Origin: Pseudomonadota bacterium | GTDB taxonomy: Bacteria > Pseudomonadota > Gammaproteobacteria > Burkholderiales > Burkholderiaceae_E | Assembly (NCBI GenBank): GCA_023389175.1 | Contig: JAEWEW010000284.1 | Span: 1-13,811 of the forward strand | Direction of reading: 5' to 3' | DNA length: 13,811 nt | In this document: positions 7,336-13,016 of the stretch, piece by piece | How positions within the stretch are numbered: position 1 is the first letter of the stretch | Layout: every line of letters begins with the position of its first letter | Made by a program: the position numbers and the translations under genes | Notes under the pieces: generated by a model | Databases searched by the model: none | The model's input: only the letters and a program-made list of their open reading frames with translations | What the model was told of the DNA's origin: nothing

Positions 7336-8600
7336 CAGGCACGGATCGCCTGCACCGGGTCCATGCGGGCGGCACGCCGGGCCGGGATCACCGCCGCCAG
7401 CACGCCGACGACACAGGCCAGCAAGGTCGCCTGCAGCGCGAGCAGGGGCGCGAGCTGCGCAGTGAACAGCGGCGCACCGTCCGGGCTCTTGAACACCTGG
7501 GAGGAGAACACCAGCAGCGCGTAGGCGAGCACGATGCCGAGCAGCGATCCCGCCAGCCCCACCAGCCCGCCCTGCAGCAGGAACACCGCCAGGATGCGCC
7601 GCCGGCCCGCCCCCATCGCGCGCAGGATCCCGATCTCGCGCTGCTTCTGGACCACGCTCACCACCAGCACGCTGGAGATGCCGAGCGCGACGATGATCAC
7701 CACGAAGCTGCGGATCAGCGTGTTCGAGACGCTCTGGTTGGCGAGCGCGTTGAGCAGGCCCGAGTTGGTCTGCATCCAGCTGTCCACGGTCAGGCCGGTC
7801 TCCGCGCGCAGGATGTCCGCCACCCGATTCGCCTCGAAGAGGCGGGTGACCGTGAGGTCGATGTTGGAGACGCCGCCGGGCAGGTCGAGCAGCGTCTGGG
7901 CGAGCTTGAGCGTCACGAAGACCCAGCGCCGGTTCAGGTCCCGGTTGCCCATGTCGAAGAGGCCGTCGATGTCCAGGGTCTCGCTGCGGCCCTCGGCCGA
8001 CGTGACCCGCAGCTTGTCGCCGACGCCGAGCCCGAGGTCGCGGGCGAGCTCGATGCCGATCAGCGTGCCGGTGCCGGAGAGCTCGAACCGGCCCTGGGTC
8101 ATGTACTCGTCCATCCGCACCACCCGGCGGTAGGCATCCGGCTGCACGCCAAGGAGCGCGACGCTGCGGTTGCTGCTGCCGCGCGAGGCGAAGGCGGGGC
8201 CGCTCGCCACCGGCGACACCGCCAGGACCCCCGGCGTGGCGGCCGCAAGAGCGGCGATCCGCTCCCATTGGTCCACCGACCGCAGCCGCTGCTCGCGCGG
8301 CTGCACGATCGCGGCCACCGCCCGGTCCGGTTCCTCCTGCACCACCCGGTTGGTGACTTCCTCCAGGGGACGGATCACCACGTGCGCCTGCGATCCCATC
8401 GAGCGGTCGATGATGGTGGCCTGCAGCTGGTTGATGAGTTGCGTCAGGAAGATGATCACGGCGACGCCACCGGTCACGCCGGCGAGGATCAGCAGGCTCT
8501 GCATCCGGCCTTCGCGGAGGTAGCGCAGGGCGACCAGCAGCTCGAACGGCATGCGTCGCGCCCAGCGGGAGACGGCGGGACGGTGGGCGCGGATGGGCAT
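7335..8600 (-). CDS. ABC transporter permease, FtsX/MacB family (DevC-like)
   Basis: A 421-residue inner-membrane permease with the four-helix MacB/FtsX topology. One N-terminal helix (about 34-55) is followed by a large periplasmic MacB_PCD-type domain (about 56-295), then helices at about 297-317, 336-362 and 388-405. The cytoplasmic coupling segment QKQREIGILRAMGA (318-331) and the C-terminal ending PARRAARMDPVQAIRA are family hallmarks. The start is ATG 8600-8598 rather than the longer open frame to 8822 or the internal ATG at 8552, because GAGG lies six bases upstream, overlapping the stop of the adaptor gene. Such permeases do not carry substrate through a channel but work by mechanotransmission, using the adaptor and usually a TolC-like outer-membrane channel, which is not in this window. 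The substrate is unknown. Confidence 0.93.
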   Translation of the reverse strand: MPIRAHRPAVSRWARRMPFELLVALRYLREGRMQSLLILAGVTGGVAVIIFLTQLINQLQATIIDRSMGSQAHVVIRPLEEVTNRVVQEEPDRAVAAIVQPREQRLRSVDQWERIAALAAATPGVLAVSPVASGPAFASRGSSNRSVALLGVQPDAYRRVVRMDEYMTQGRFELSGTGTLIGIELARDLGLGVGDKLRVTSAEGRSETLDIDGLFDMGNRDLNRRWVFVTLKLAQTLLDLPGGVSNIDLTVTRLFEANRVADILRAETGLTVDSWMQTNSGLLNALANQSVSNTLIRSFVVIIVALGISSVLVVSVVQKQREIGILRAMGAGRRRILAVFLLQGGLVGLAGSLLGIVLAYALLVFSSQVFKSPDGAPLFTAQLAPLLALQATLLACVVGVLAAVIPARRAARMDPVQAIRA

Positions 8601-8606
8601 GCGTCG

Positions 8607-8610
8607 CCTC
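8607..8610 (-). promoter_or_regulatory. Ribosome binding site of the permease gene
   Basis: GAGG lies six bases before the ATG at 8600 and overlaps the stop codon of the adaptor gene. It selects this ATG among several in-frame candidates and suggests translational coupling. Confidence 0.75.
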
Positions 8611-9853
8611 AGCCGGAGATGAAGGAGGGCACCTCGAGGCCGCGGCCGCGGTCCCCGCCGCGGCTCGCCCGCACCCGGTCGCCGTCGACGACCGTCTCGG
8701 TCTGCGGAATGACCTCGTCGCCCTCGGCCAGACCGGCGGCGATCTCGACCGCGCCGACGCCGCGCAGGCCGAGCTTGACCGGCGTGCGTACCGCCCGGCC
8801 GTCGCGCAGCGCGAGCACCCACGGCGCGGCGCGATCGGCGTCACGGACCGCGCCGGCCGGCAGCACCAGCGCGTCCGCCTTCTCGCCGCCGAGCAGCTCG
8901 ACCGACACCGTCATGTCCGGCCGCAGGAAGGAGGGCGCCTGCGGCACCGCCAGCCTGACCTCCACCGTGCCGCGCTGCGGATCCACCGCCGGCGCGATGT
9001 AGGTCAGCGTCGCATCGAACGGCTGGCCCGGAAAGGCATCGGCCACTGCCCGGGCCGGCATGCCGGTCCGCAGCAGGCGCAGGTGCTTCTCGTCGATGCC
9101 GGCATCGATGCGCAACTCGCCCTGGGCTGCGAGCGCGAGCAGCACGCTCCCGGGTTGCGCCATGCTCCCCGGTTCCGCGTGCCTCGCCAGCACGATGGCA
9201 TCGACCGGGCTGACGATGCGCAGCCGGGCAAGCCTCGCCTCGGCAACCTCCAGCGCCGCGGCGGCCTGGTCCACCCGCGAGAGGGCGAGCGCCTGCTCGA
9301 CGCCCTTCTCCTGGTTCGCCTGCGCCTGCACGCGGGCGGATTCCAGCACGCTGCGCGCGGTATCGCGCACCCGGCGGGCTTCGTCCAGCCGCTGGCGGGA
9401 GTAGAAACCGCGCGCCACCAGGTCGCGGGCCCGCTGGAACTCGCGCTCGGCGGCGTCGTAGGTCGCCTGGGCCTGCGCGACCGCCTGGCTTGCCATCGGC
9501 GCCGCCACCGAGGCCTGCTGCTCGGCGCGCTTGCGCGCTTCCGCGAGTGACGCCTGGGCCTGCTGCAGCGCCGCTCGCGCCTCGCCGTCGGAAAGCTGGA
9601 TCAGCAGGCCGCCCGCCGGCACCCGGTCGCCTTCGCGCACGCGGACCTCCTGCACCACGGCGGTCACCTCCGACCCGATCGCGATCCGCGCGGGCGCGTT
9701 GAGCCGCCCGGTGGCGACCACCGACTGGACGATGCCGGCGCGCGCCACCGGCACCACCTGCACCTCGGTGCCGCGCGCATGGAACAGCAACGCTGCGGCC
9801 GTCGCCGCGACCACGACGGCAAGGCCGATGACCCACTTGATGGACGGCTTCAT
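8609..9853 (-). CDS. HlyD/MacA/DevB-like periplasmic adaptor protein
   Basis: A membrane fusion (periplasmic adaptor) protein of 414 residues that would link the permease to an outer-membrane channel. An N-terminal membrane anchor (about residues 7-24) leads into the first lipoyl half, with VVATGRLN and VREGDRVPAGGLLIQL. A long Ala/Gln/Arg-rich coiled-coil hairpin follows at about 85-205, then the second lipoyl half (LRIVSPVDAIVLARHAEPGS), a beta-barrel and a C-terminal membrane-proximal domain. ATG 9853-9851 is used; a GTG two codons upstream (9859) is equally in frame, and neither has a convincing ribosome binding site. It starts 37 nt after the OsmC-family gene on the same strand and is the first gene of the exporter set. 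The order adaptor-permease-ATPase matches DevBCA-type exporters. It does not look like an RND adaptor partner, because the next genes are ABC components. Confidence 0.92.
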   Translation of the reverse strand: MKPSIKWVIGLAVVVAATAAALLFHARGTEVQVVPVARAGIVQSVVATGRLNAPARIAIGSEVTAVVQEVRVREGDRVPAGGLLIQLSDGEARAALQQAQASLAEARKRAEQQASVAAPMASQAVAQAQATYDAAEREFQRARDLVARGFYSRQRLDEARRVRDTARSVLESARVQAQANQEKGVEQALALSRVDQAAAALEVAEARLARLRIVSPVDAIVLARHAEPGSMAQPGSVLLALAAQGELRIDAGIDEKHLRLLRTGMPARAVADAFPGQPFDATLTYIAPAVDPQRGTVEVRLAVPQAPSFLRPDMTVSVELLGGEKADALVLPAGAVRDADRAAPWVLALRDGRAVRTPVKLGLRGVGAVEIAAGLAEGDEVIPQTETVVDGDRVRASRGGDRGRGLEVPSFISG

Positions 9854-9890
9854 GGCCACAGCGTAGCAGCAGGGCCGCCGCGCCGTCCGG

Positions 9891-10346
9891 TCAGGTCAGG
9901 ATCTTCCCATCGGCATCCCGGACTTCGACCGTGATGGGGATTGCGGCGCCCACGCTGCGGGTGACGGTGCAGAACTGCTCGAACTGGCGGACCGCCCGCT
10001 CGACATGCGCCAGCCCCTGCGCCGCGACGCCGAGGGTCAGCACCACCTTCATGCCGAGCACCCGCAGCCGTCCTTCCGGATTGCGGCCCACCGTCGCCGC
10101 GACGGTGCAGGAAAGCGGCTCCGGCGCCTGCTTGTACTTGCGCAGGGCGAAGAGCAGCGAATCCGACAGGCAGCTGCCGACGGAGGCGGCAAGGAGCTGC
10201 ACCGGTGACGGGCCCTGGCCGCTGCCGAGCGGCGGCGGCTCGTCCCCGGTCAGCGCGGGCACCGTGCCGCCGAACCCGATCCGGAATCGGTAGTCCGCCT
10301 CCTGTGCGAGCTCGACCACCACCTGCTCGTTGCCTGCATCCGTCAC
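9891..10346 (-). CDS. OsmC family protein
   Basis: A 151-residue protein of the OsmC/Ohr superfamily, thiol-dependent enzymes that reduce organic peroxides and in several bacteria also act on organic persulfides. The two redox cysteines are present: C59 in SVGSCLSDSLLFAL, at the start of the long central helix, and C126 in QFCTVTRSV. Spacing and the GPSPVQLLAASVGSC region are typical of the YhfA-like OsmC branch rather than Ohr. A TTG at 10358 would also open the frame, but GTG 10346-10344 is chosen because GGAG lies exactly six bases before it. It is 66 nt downstream of the persulfide dioxygenase gene on the same strand, which favours a role in reactive sulfur handling over general peroxide defence; that is inference from position. 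Confidence 0.9.
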   Translation of the reverse strand: MTDAGNEQVVVELAQEADYRFRIGFGGTVPALTGDEPPPLGSGQGPSPVQLLAASVGSCLSDSLLFALRKYKQAPEPLSCTVAATVGRNPEGRLRVLGMKVVLTLGVAAQGLAHVERAVRQFEQFCTVTRSVGAAIPITVEVRDADGKILT

Positions 10347-10352
10347 TTCACT

Positions 10353-10356
10353 CTCC
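10353..10356 (-). promoter_or_regulatory. Ribosome binding site deciding the OsmC gene start
   Basis: GGAG (part of GGAGAG) sits six bases before GTG 10346. It overlaps the alternative upstream TTG codon, so that codon cannot be the start if this site is used. Confidence 0.65.
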
Positions 10357-10368
10357 AATCCCAGCTCG

Positions 10369-10405
10369 TTTCCGATTCGTTCCAGGTTCGTTCCAGGTTT
10401 CCGAT
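10369..10405. repeat. Nested direct repeats between blh and the OsmC gene
   Basis: Two perfect tandem copies of the 11-mer TTCGTTCCAGG (10376-10386 and 10387-10397) are bracketed by two copies of TTTCCGAT (10369-10376 and 10398-10405). Read on the transcribed minus strand this places four GGAAC or GGAAAC motifs at near-regular spacing just upstream of the OsmC gene. It may be a slippage duplication or a multi-site protein binding element; GGAAC resembles ECF sigma -35 elements, but I found no convincing matching -10. Confidence 0.7.
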
Positions 10406-10412
10406 GCCCCGC

Positions 10413-11273
10413 CTACAGGGCGTCCACCGGGATCTTCAGGTACGCCACGCCGTTGTCTTCCTTGGGGGGCAGCTCGCCGGCCCGGATGTTCACCTGCACA
10501 GACGGCAGGATCAGCGTCGGCATCTCCAGGGTCGCGTCGCGCCGGGTGCGCATCTCCACGAAGGCCGCCTCGCTCACGCCGTCGTGGATGTGGATGTTGC
10601 CGGCACGCTGGGCGGCCACCGTCGTCTCCCATGCCACCTCGCGTCCCTGCGGCGGATAGTCGTGGCACATGAAGAGCCGTGTCTGCGGCGGCAGCTCGAG
10701 GAGCTTGCGCACCGAGCGGTACAGCGCGTGCGCGTCGCCGCCGGGGAAGTCGCAACGCGCCGTGCCGACGTCCGGCATGAACAGCGTGTCCCCGACGAAC
10801 ACCGCGTCATCGACCTTGTAGGCCATGCACGCCGGCGTGTGCCCGGGTACCGACATCGCCTCGGCACGCAGCTCGCCGATCCGGAAGGACTCGCCGTCGC
10901 GCAGGAGGTGGTCGAACTGGCTGCCGTCCGGCCGGAACTCCGGCTCCAGGTTGAAGACGCCCTTGAACACGTTCTGGACGTCCGCGATGGCGGCGCCGAT
11001 GGCGATCTTGCCGCCCACCTTCTTGCGCAGGTAGTGCGCCGCCGAGAGATGGTCCGCATGGGCGTGGGTTTCCAGCAGCCATTCGACCTTCAGGTCCTTC
11101 TCCCGGATGAAGTCGATCAGCCGGTCCGCCGAGGTGGTGCGGGTGCGGCCGGACTTCGGGTCGTAGTCCAGCACCGAGTCGACGATGGCGCAGCTGCCGC
11201 CCGGCCGGTCGTAGACGACATAGCTGATCGTCCAGGTGGCCTTGTCAAAGAAGGCTTCGACGTTGGGTTTCAT
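10413..11273 (-). CDS. blh: Persulfide dioxygenase / Blh-type MBL-fold hydrolase
   Basis: A 286-residue metallo-beta-lactamase-fold protein of the Blh/ETHE1 group, non-haem iron enzymes that oxidise glutathione persulfide to sulfite in sulfide detoxification. Metal ligands are visible: THAHADH (H70, H72, D74, H75), H145 in VPGHTP, D162 in VGDTLF and H204 in CHDYPP. The segment GTARCDFPGGDA (171-182) matches the substrate-pocket region of persulfide dioxygenases and excludes a true beta-lactamase. In some bacteria Blh carries a fused N-terminal DUF442/rhodanese-like domain; here that domain is a separate gene at 12614-12952. ATG 11273-11271 has GGGAG six bases upstream. The gene is divergent from bigR and is preceded by a promoter sharing the BigR-type operator. 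It probably leads a minus-strand transcript including the OsmC gene. Confidence 0.93.
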   Translation of the reverse strand: MKPNVEAFFDKATWTISYVVYDRPGGSCAIVDSVLDYDPKSGRTRTTSADRLIDFIREKDLKVEWLLETHAHADHLSAAHYLRKKVGGKIAIGAAIADVQNVFKGVFNLEPEFRPDGSQFDHLLRDGESFRIGELRAEAMSVPGHTPACMAYKVDDAVFVGDTLFMPDVGTARCDFPGGDAHALYRSVRKLLELPPQTRLFMCHDYPPQGREVAWETTVAAQRAGNIHIHDGVSEAAFVEMRTRRDATLEMPTLILPSVQVNIRAGELPPKEDNGVAYLKIPVDAL

Positions 11274-11308
11274 AGTTCACTCCCTGGCTTGCCGGTTGGA
11301 TGAGGGAC

Positions 11309-11337
11309 AGTTTATTGACACATAGAATGTTTGTCAA
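11309..11337 (-). promoter_or_regulatory. Predicted sigma-70 promoter of blh
   Basis: On the minus strand TTGACA (11337-11332) is followed after 17 bases by TAAACT (11314-11309), a four-of-six match to TATAAT. Transcription would start near 11302, giving a leader of about 30 nt before the blh ATG. The -35 lies inside the right arm of the inverted repeat. This promoter and the bigR promoter occupy the same DNA, so polymerase cannot bind both at once. Confidence 0.7.
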
Positions 11338-11339
11338 TA
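11313..11339. promoter_or_regulatory. Inverted repeat, probable BigR-type operator
   Basis: Perfect 8-bp arms TATTGACA (11313-11320) and TGTCAATA (11332-11339) flank an 11-bp AT-rich centre. ArsR-family dimers bind such symmetric AT-rich elements, and the next gene encodes a BigR-type member. The repeat covers both -35 hexamers and reaches one base or more into both -10 hexamers, so occupancy would block transcription both ways. Binding is inferred, not shown. Confidence 0.75.
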
Positions 11340-11343
11340 TAAT
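11315..11343 (+). promoter_or_regulatory. Consensus sigma-70 promoter of the bigR operon
   Basis: TTGACA (11315-11320) and TATAAT (11338-11343) are both perfect consensus hexamers with the optimal 17-bp spacing, unusual in such GC-rich DNA. The start site should fall near 11350, leaving about 30 nt of leader. A promoter this strong makes sense for an autorepressed operon. The -35 is embedded in the left arm of the operator repeat. Confidence 0.85.
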
Positions 11344-11368
11344 GTCGCCAGCTTAATCGAATCCATGC

Positions 11369-11373
11369 GGAGG
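11369..11373 (+). promoter_or_regulatory. Strong ribosome binding site of bigR
   Basis: GGAGG, continuing into TGA, lies six bases before ATG 11380 and is close to the full anti-Shine-Dalgarno complement, indicating efficient translation of the repressor. Confidence 0.8.
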
Positions 11374-11379
11374 TGATCG

Positions 11380-11715
11380 ATGCAGGCTGAAGTCGCGATC
11401 GATCTTCCCACGCTGCGCAGCGCGGCAGACGCCGCCTGCAGGCTGATGAAGGTCTTCTCCAACCCGGACCGGCTGCTGTTGCTGTGCCAGCTCTCGCAAG
11501 GCGAGCGTTGCGTGGGCGAGCTGCAGGAGCTGGTCGGTATCGGGCAGCCCACCCTGTCGCAGCAGCTGGGCGTGCTCCGGGAGGAGGGGCTGGTGGCCAC
11601 CCGCCGCGAGGGCAAGCAGATCCACTACCGCATCGCCAGCCCCCAGGCCCTGGCGGTGTTGCAGGTGCTGTACGAGCAGTTTTGCGATCAATCGAAAGGA
11701 GAAGCCACGTGCTGA
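11380..11715 (+). CDS. bigR: BigR/SqrR-type ArsR family transcriptional repressor
   Basis: An ArsR-family winged-helix repressor of 111 residues. The recognition region is VGIGQPTLSQQLGVLREEGLV (about 52-72), followed by the wing RREGKQIHYRI (75-85). Two cysteines, C36 in RLLLLCQL and C102 in YEQFC, are 66 residues apart, the same spacing as C42/C108 of Xylella BigR and C41/C107 of SqrR. In those proteins the pair forms a disulfide or polysulfide bridge on exposure to persulfides and releases DNA. Additional cysteines (C20, C44, C111) are present; no arsenic or metal-site motif such as ELCVCDL is seen. It is the first gene of the plus-strand operon, directly behind a consensus promoter with an overlapping inverted repeat, and is probably autorepressed. 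Its end overlaps the next gene by 7 nt. Confidence 0.92.
   Translation: MQAEVAIDLPTLRSAADAACRLMKVFSNPDRLLLLCQLSQGERCVGELQELVGIGQPTLSQQLGVLREEGLVATRREGKQIHYRIASPQALAVLQVLYEQFCDQSKGEATC
11695..11701 (+). promoter_or_regulatory. Ribosome binding site deciding the start of the first YeeE/YedE gene
   Basis: AAAGGAG lies seven bases before GTG 11709, inside the 3' end of bigR. It selects this GTG over the much longer open frame that begins at 11484 within bigR. Confidence 0.75.
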
Positions 11716-12143
11716 TCGACTGGAATCACTTCACCCCCTGGGCGTCGCTCGCCGGCGGCATCCTGCTGGGCCTCGCGTCCGCGGCGTTCATCCTGGTCAA
11801 CGGGCGCATCCTTGGCATCAGCGGCATCGTCGGCGGCCTGTTGCGGCCGAAGACCGGAGACGCCGGCTGGCGCGTATCGTTCCTGCTGGGCATGCTGGCG
11901 GCGCCGCTGCTCTACGCCGCGGTCGTCGGCCTGCCGGCGGTGCGCATCGATGCGAGCTGGGCGACGCTGCTCGCGGCCGGCGCGATGGTCGGATTCGGCA
12001 CCCGCTACGGTTCGGGCTGCACCAGCGGCCACGGCGTCTGCGGGCTGTCCCGGCTCTCGCCCCGCTCGCTCGCGGCGACCCTCGCCTTCATGGGCGCGGG
12101 CTTCGTCACGGTCTATTTGATGCGTCATGCCTTTTTCGCCTGA
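11709..12143 (+). CDS. YeeE/YedE family sulfur transport protein, first half (PmpA/SoxT-like)
   Basis: A 144-residue membrane protein of the YeeE/YedE (sulphur transport, DUF395) family. Helices lie at about residues 12-30, 57-75, 85-97 and 119-138. The signature is GSGCTSGHGVCG, with C104 and C111; in structurally studied YeeE proteins conserved cysteines in this context relay thiosulfate across the membrane. Full-length YeeE is about twice this size, and the following gene supplies the other half, matching the paired small proteins found in BigR-controlled operons. The start is GTG 11709-11711, overlapping bigR by 7 nt with AAAGGAG seven bases upstream. The likely cargo is thiosulfate or a related sulfur compound; direction and substrate are inferred from the family. 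Confidence 0.9.
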   Translation: MLIDWNHFTPWASLAGGILLGLASAAFILVNGRILGISGIVGGLLRPKTGDAGWRVSFLLGMLAAPLLYAAVVGLPAVRIDASWATLLAAGAMVGFGTRYGSGCTSGHGVCGLSRLSPRSLAATLAFMGAGFVTVYLMRHAFFA

Positions 12144-12173
12144 CGACCCCTTCGACGCTATCGAGGAACAACG

Positions 12174-12614
12174 ATGAACCGCCTCACGGAATTCCTGGTC
12201 GGCCTGCTGTTCGGCACCGGCCTGATCCTCTCCGGCATGACCGATCCGGGCAAGGTGCTCGGCTTCCTGGATCTCTTCGGCAGCTGGGATCCGTCGCTCG
12301 CGCTCGTCATGGGCGGCGCGATCCTGGTCGGCGTGTTCGCCTTCGCCGTGGCGAGGAAGCGCACCACCACCTTCCTCGGCGGCGCGATGCACCTCCCCAC
12401 CGCCCGCGACATCGACAAGCGCCTCCTCGTCGGCGGTCTCGTCTTCGGCGCCGGCTGGGGACTGGCCGGTTTCTGCCCCGGCCCGGCAATTGTCTCGCTC
12501 GGCGCGGGCCAGCCCAAGGCCGCGGTGTTCGTCCTCGCCATGCTGGCGGGCATGCTGGTCTACGAGCTGATCGACCGGCGTTCGCAACCTTCTCTACCCG
12601 TGGGAGCCCACTGA
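12174..12614 (+). CDS. YeeE/YedE family sulfur transport protein, second half (PmpB/SoxT-like)
   Basis: A 146-residue membrane protein, the partner of the preceding gene. Helices are at about residues 4-21, 42-60, 85-100 and 115-131. The second-half signature GLAGFCPGPA is present with C101, the single conserved cysteine expected in this repeat. The early GLILSGMTDPGKVLGFLDLFG region is strongly typical of the family. ATG 12174 has GAGG about seven bases upstream and follows the first subunit after 30 nt. Its stop overlaps the start of the rhodanese-like gene by one base (TGATG), so the transport and sulfurtransferase proteins are probably made together. A heterodimer forming one complete YeeE-like channel is the most likely arrangement, by inference from the split halves. 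Confidence 0.9.
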   Translation: MNRLTEFLVGLLFGTGLILSGMTDPGKVLGFLDLFGSWDPSLALVMGGAILVGVFAFAVARKRTTTFLGGAMHLPTARDIDKRLLVGGLVFGAGWGLAGFCPGPAIVSLGAGQPKAAVFVLAMLAGMLVYELIDRRSQPSLPVGAH

Positions 12615-12952
12615 TGCCCTTGAACCTACGCCACGTCGGCCCCGGCTTCGCCGTTTCCGGCCAGATCATGCCGCAGGACCTGCCGGAGGTCGCAGCGCTC
12701 GGCTTCGGCACCGTCATCAACAACCGGCCGGACGGCGAGGGCAGCGACCAGCCGCCGAGCGAGGAAGTCGAGCGGGCCGCCCGGGCGGCCGGCCTGCGCT
12801 ATGTCCACCTGCCGGTGGTGAGCGGCGCCATCACCCCGGAGCAGGCCAGGGCGATGCGCGAGGCGCTCGCGTCCGCGCAGGGTCCGGTGCTGGCCTTCTG
12901 CCGTTCCGGTGCCCGCTCCGGCAAGCTCTACGAGCTGGCGCAGGCGGCCTGA
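12614..12952 (+). CDS. TIGR01244/DUF442 rhodanese-like sulfurtransferase
   Basis: A 112-residue cytoplasmic protein of the TIGR01244 (DUF442, Blh N-terminal domain) family. The active-site loop is FCRSGARS with the catalytic cysteine at C96; a six-residue CRxGxR loop fits rhodanese-type sulfur transfer better than the seven-residue loop of protein tyrosine phosphatases, with which the fold is also related. Other family landmarks are FAVSGQIMPQDLPEVAALGF (12-31), INNRPDGE (35-42) and HLPVVSG (65-71). In Agrobacterium-type Blh this domain is fused to the MBL-fold persulfide dioxygenase; here it is an independent gene in the divergent operon. It probably accepts sulfane sulfur from the YeeE-like pair or from persulfides and passes it to glutathione or the dioxygenase. 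The ATG overlaps the preceding stop by one base. Confidence 0.9.
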   Translation: MPLNLRHVGPGFAVSGQIMPQDLPEVAALGFGTVINNRPDGEGSDQPPSEEVERAARAAGLRYVHLPVVSGAITPEQARAMREALASAQGPVLAFCRSGARSGKLYELAQAA

Positions 12953-12959
12953 ACCGAGG

Positions 12960-13005
12960 CACGAGAGGCGCAGCGGCGACACCCATGATCGTCCCGCCCC
13001 TCGTG
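12960..13005 (+). other. Stem-loop before the SulP gene
   Basis: CACGAGAGGCG (12960-12970) can pair with CGCCCCTCGTG (12995-13005) with one mismatch in 11 positions, around a 24-nt loop. It fills most of the 64-nt gap between the rhodanese-like gene and the SulP start. No T-run follows, so it is not a standard intrinsic terminator. It could affect mRNA stability or access to the SulP start, which lacks an obvious ribosome binding site. Confidence 0.45.
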
Positions 13006-13016
13006 ACCATTCCGCG

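Noticed and set aside
6604..8844. A 746-residue fused permease-ATPase reading
   Set aside because: The N-terminal 503 codons are an out-of-frame reading of the permease gene; only the part from 7335 encodes the ATPase.
10413..11273. Reading the MBL-fold gene as a beta-lactamase or antibiotic resistance gene
   Set aside because: The GTARCDFPGGDA region, the ETHE1-like metal ligand layout and the BigR context fit a persulfide dioxygenase.
11688..12587. 299-codon minus-strand open frame rich in Glu, Gln and Arg
   Set aside because: It is the complement of the two YeeE/YedE genes, whose cysteine signatures and ribosome binding sites are clear.
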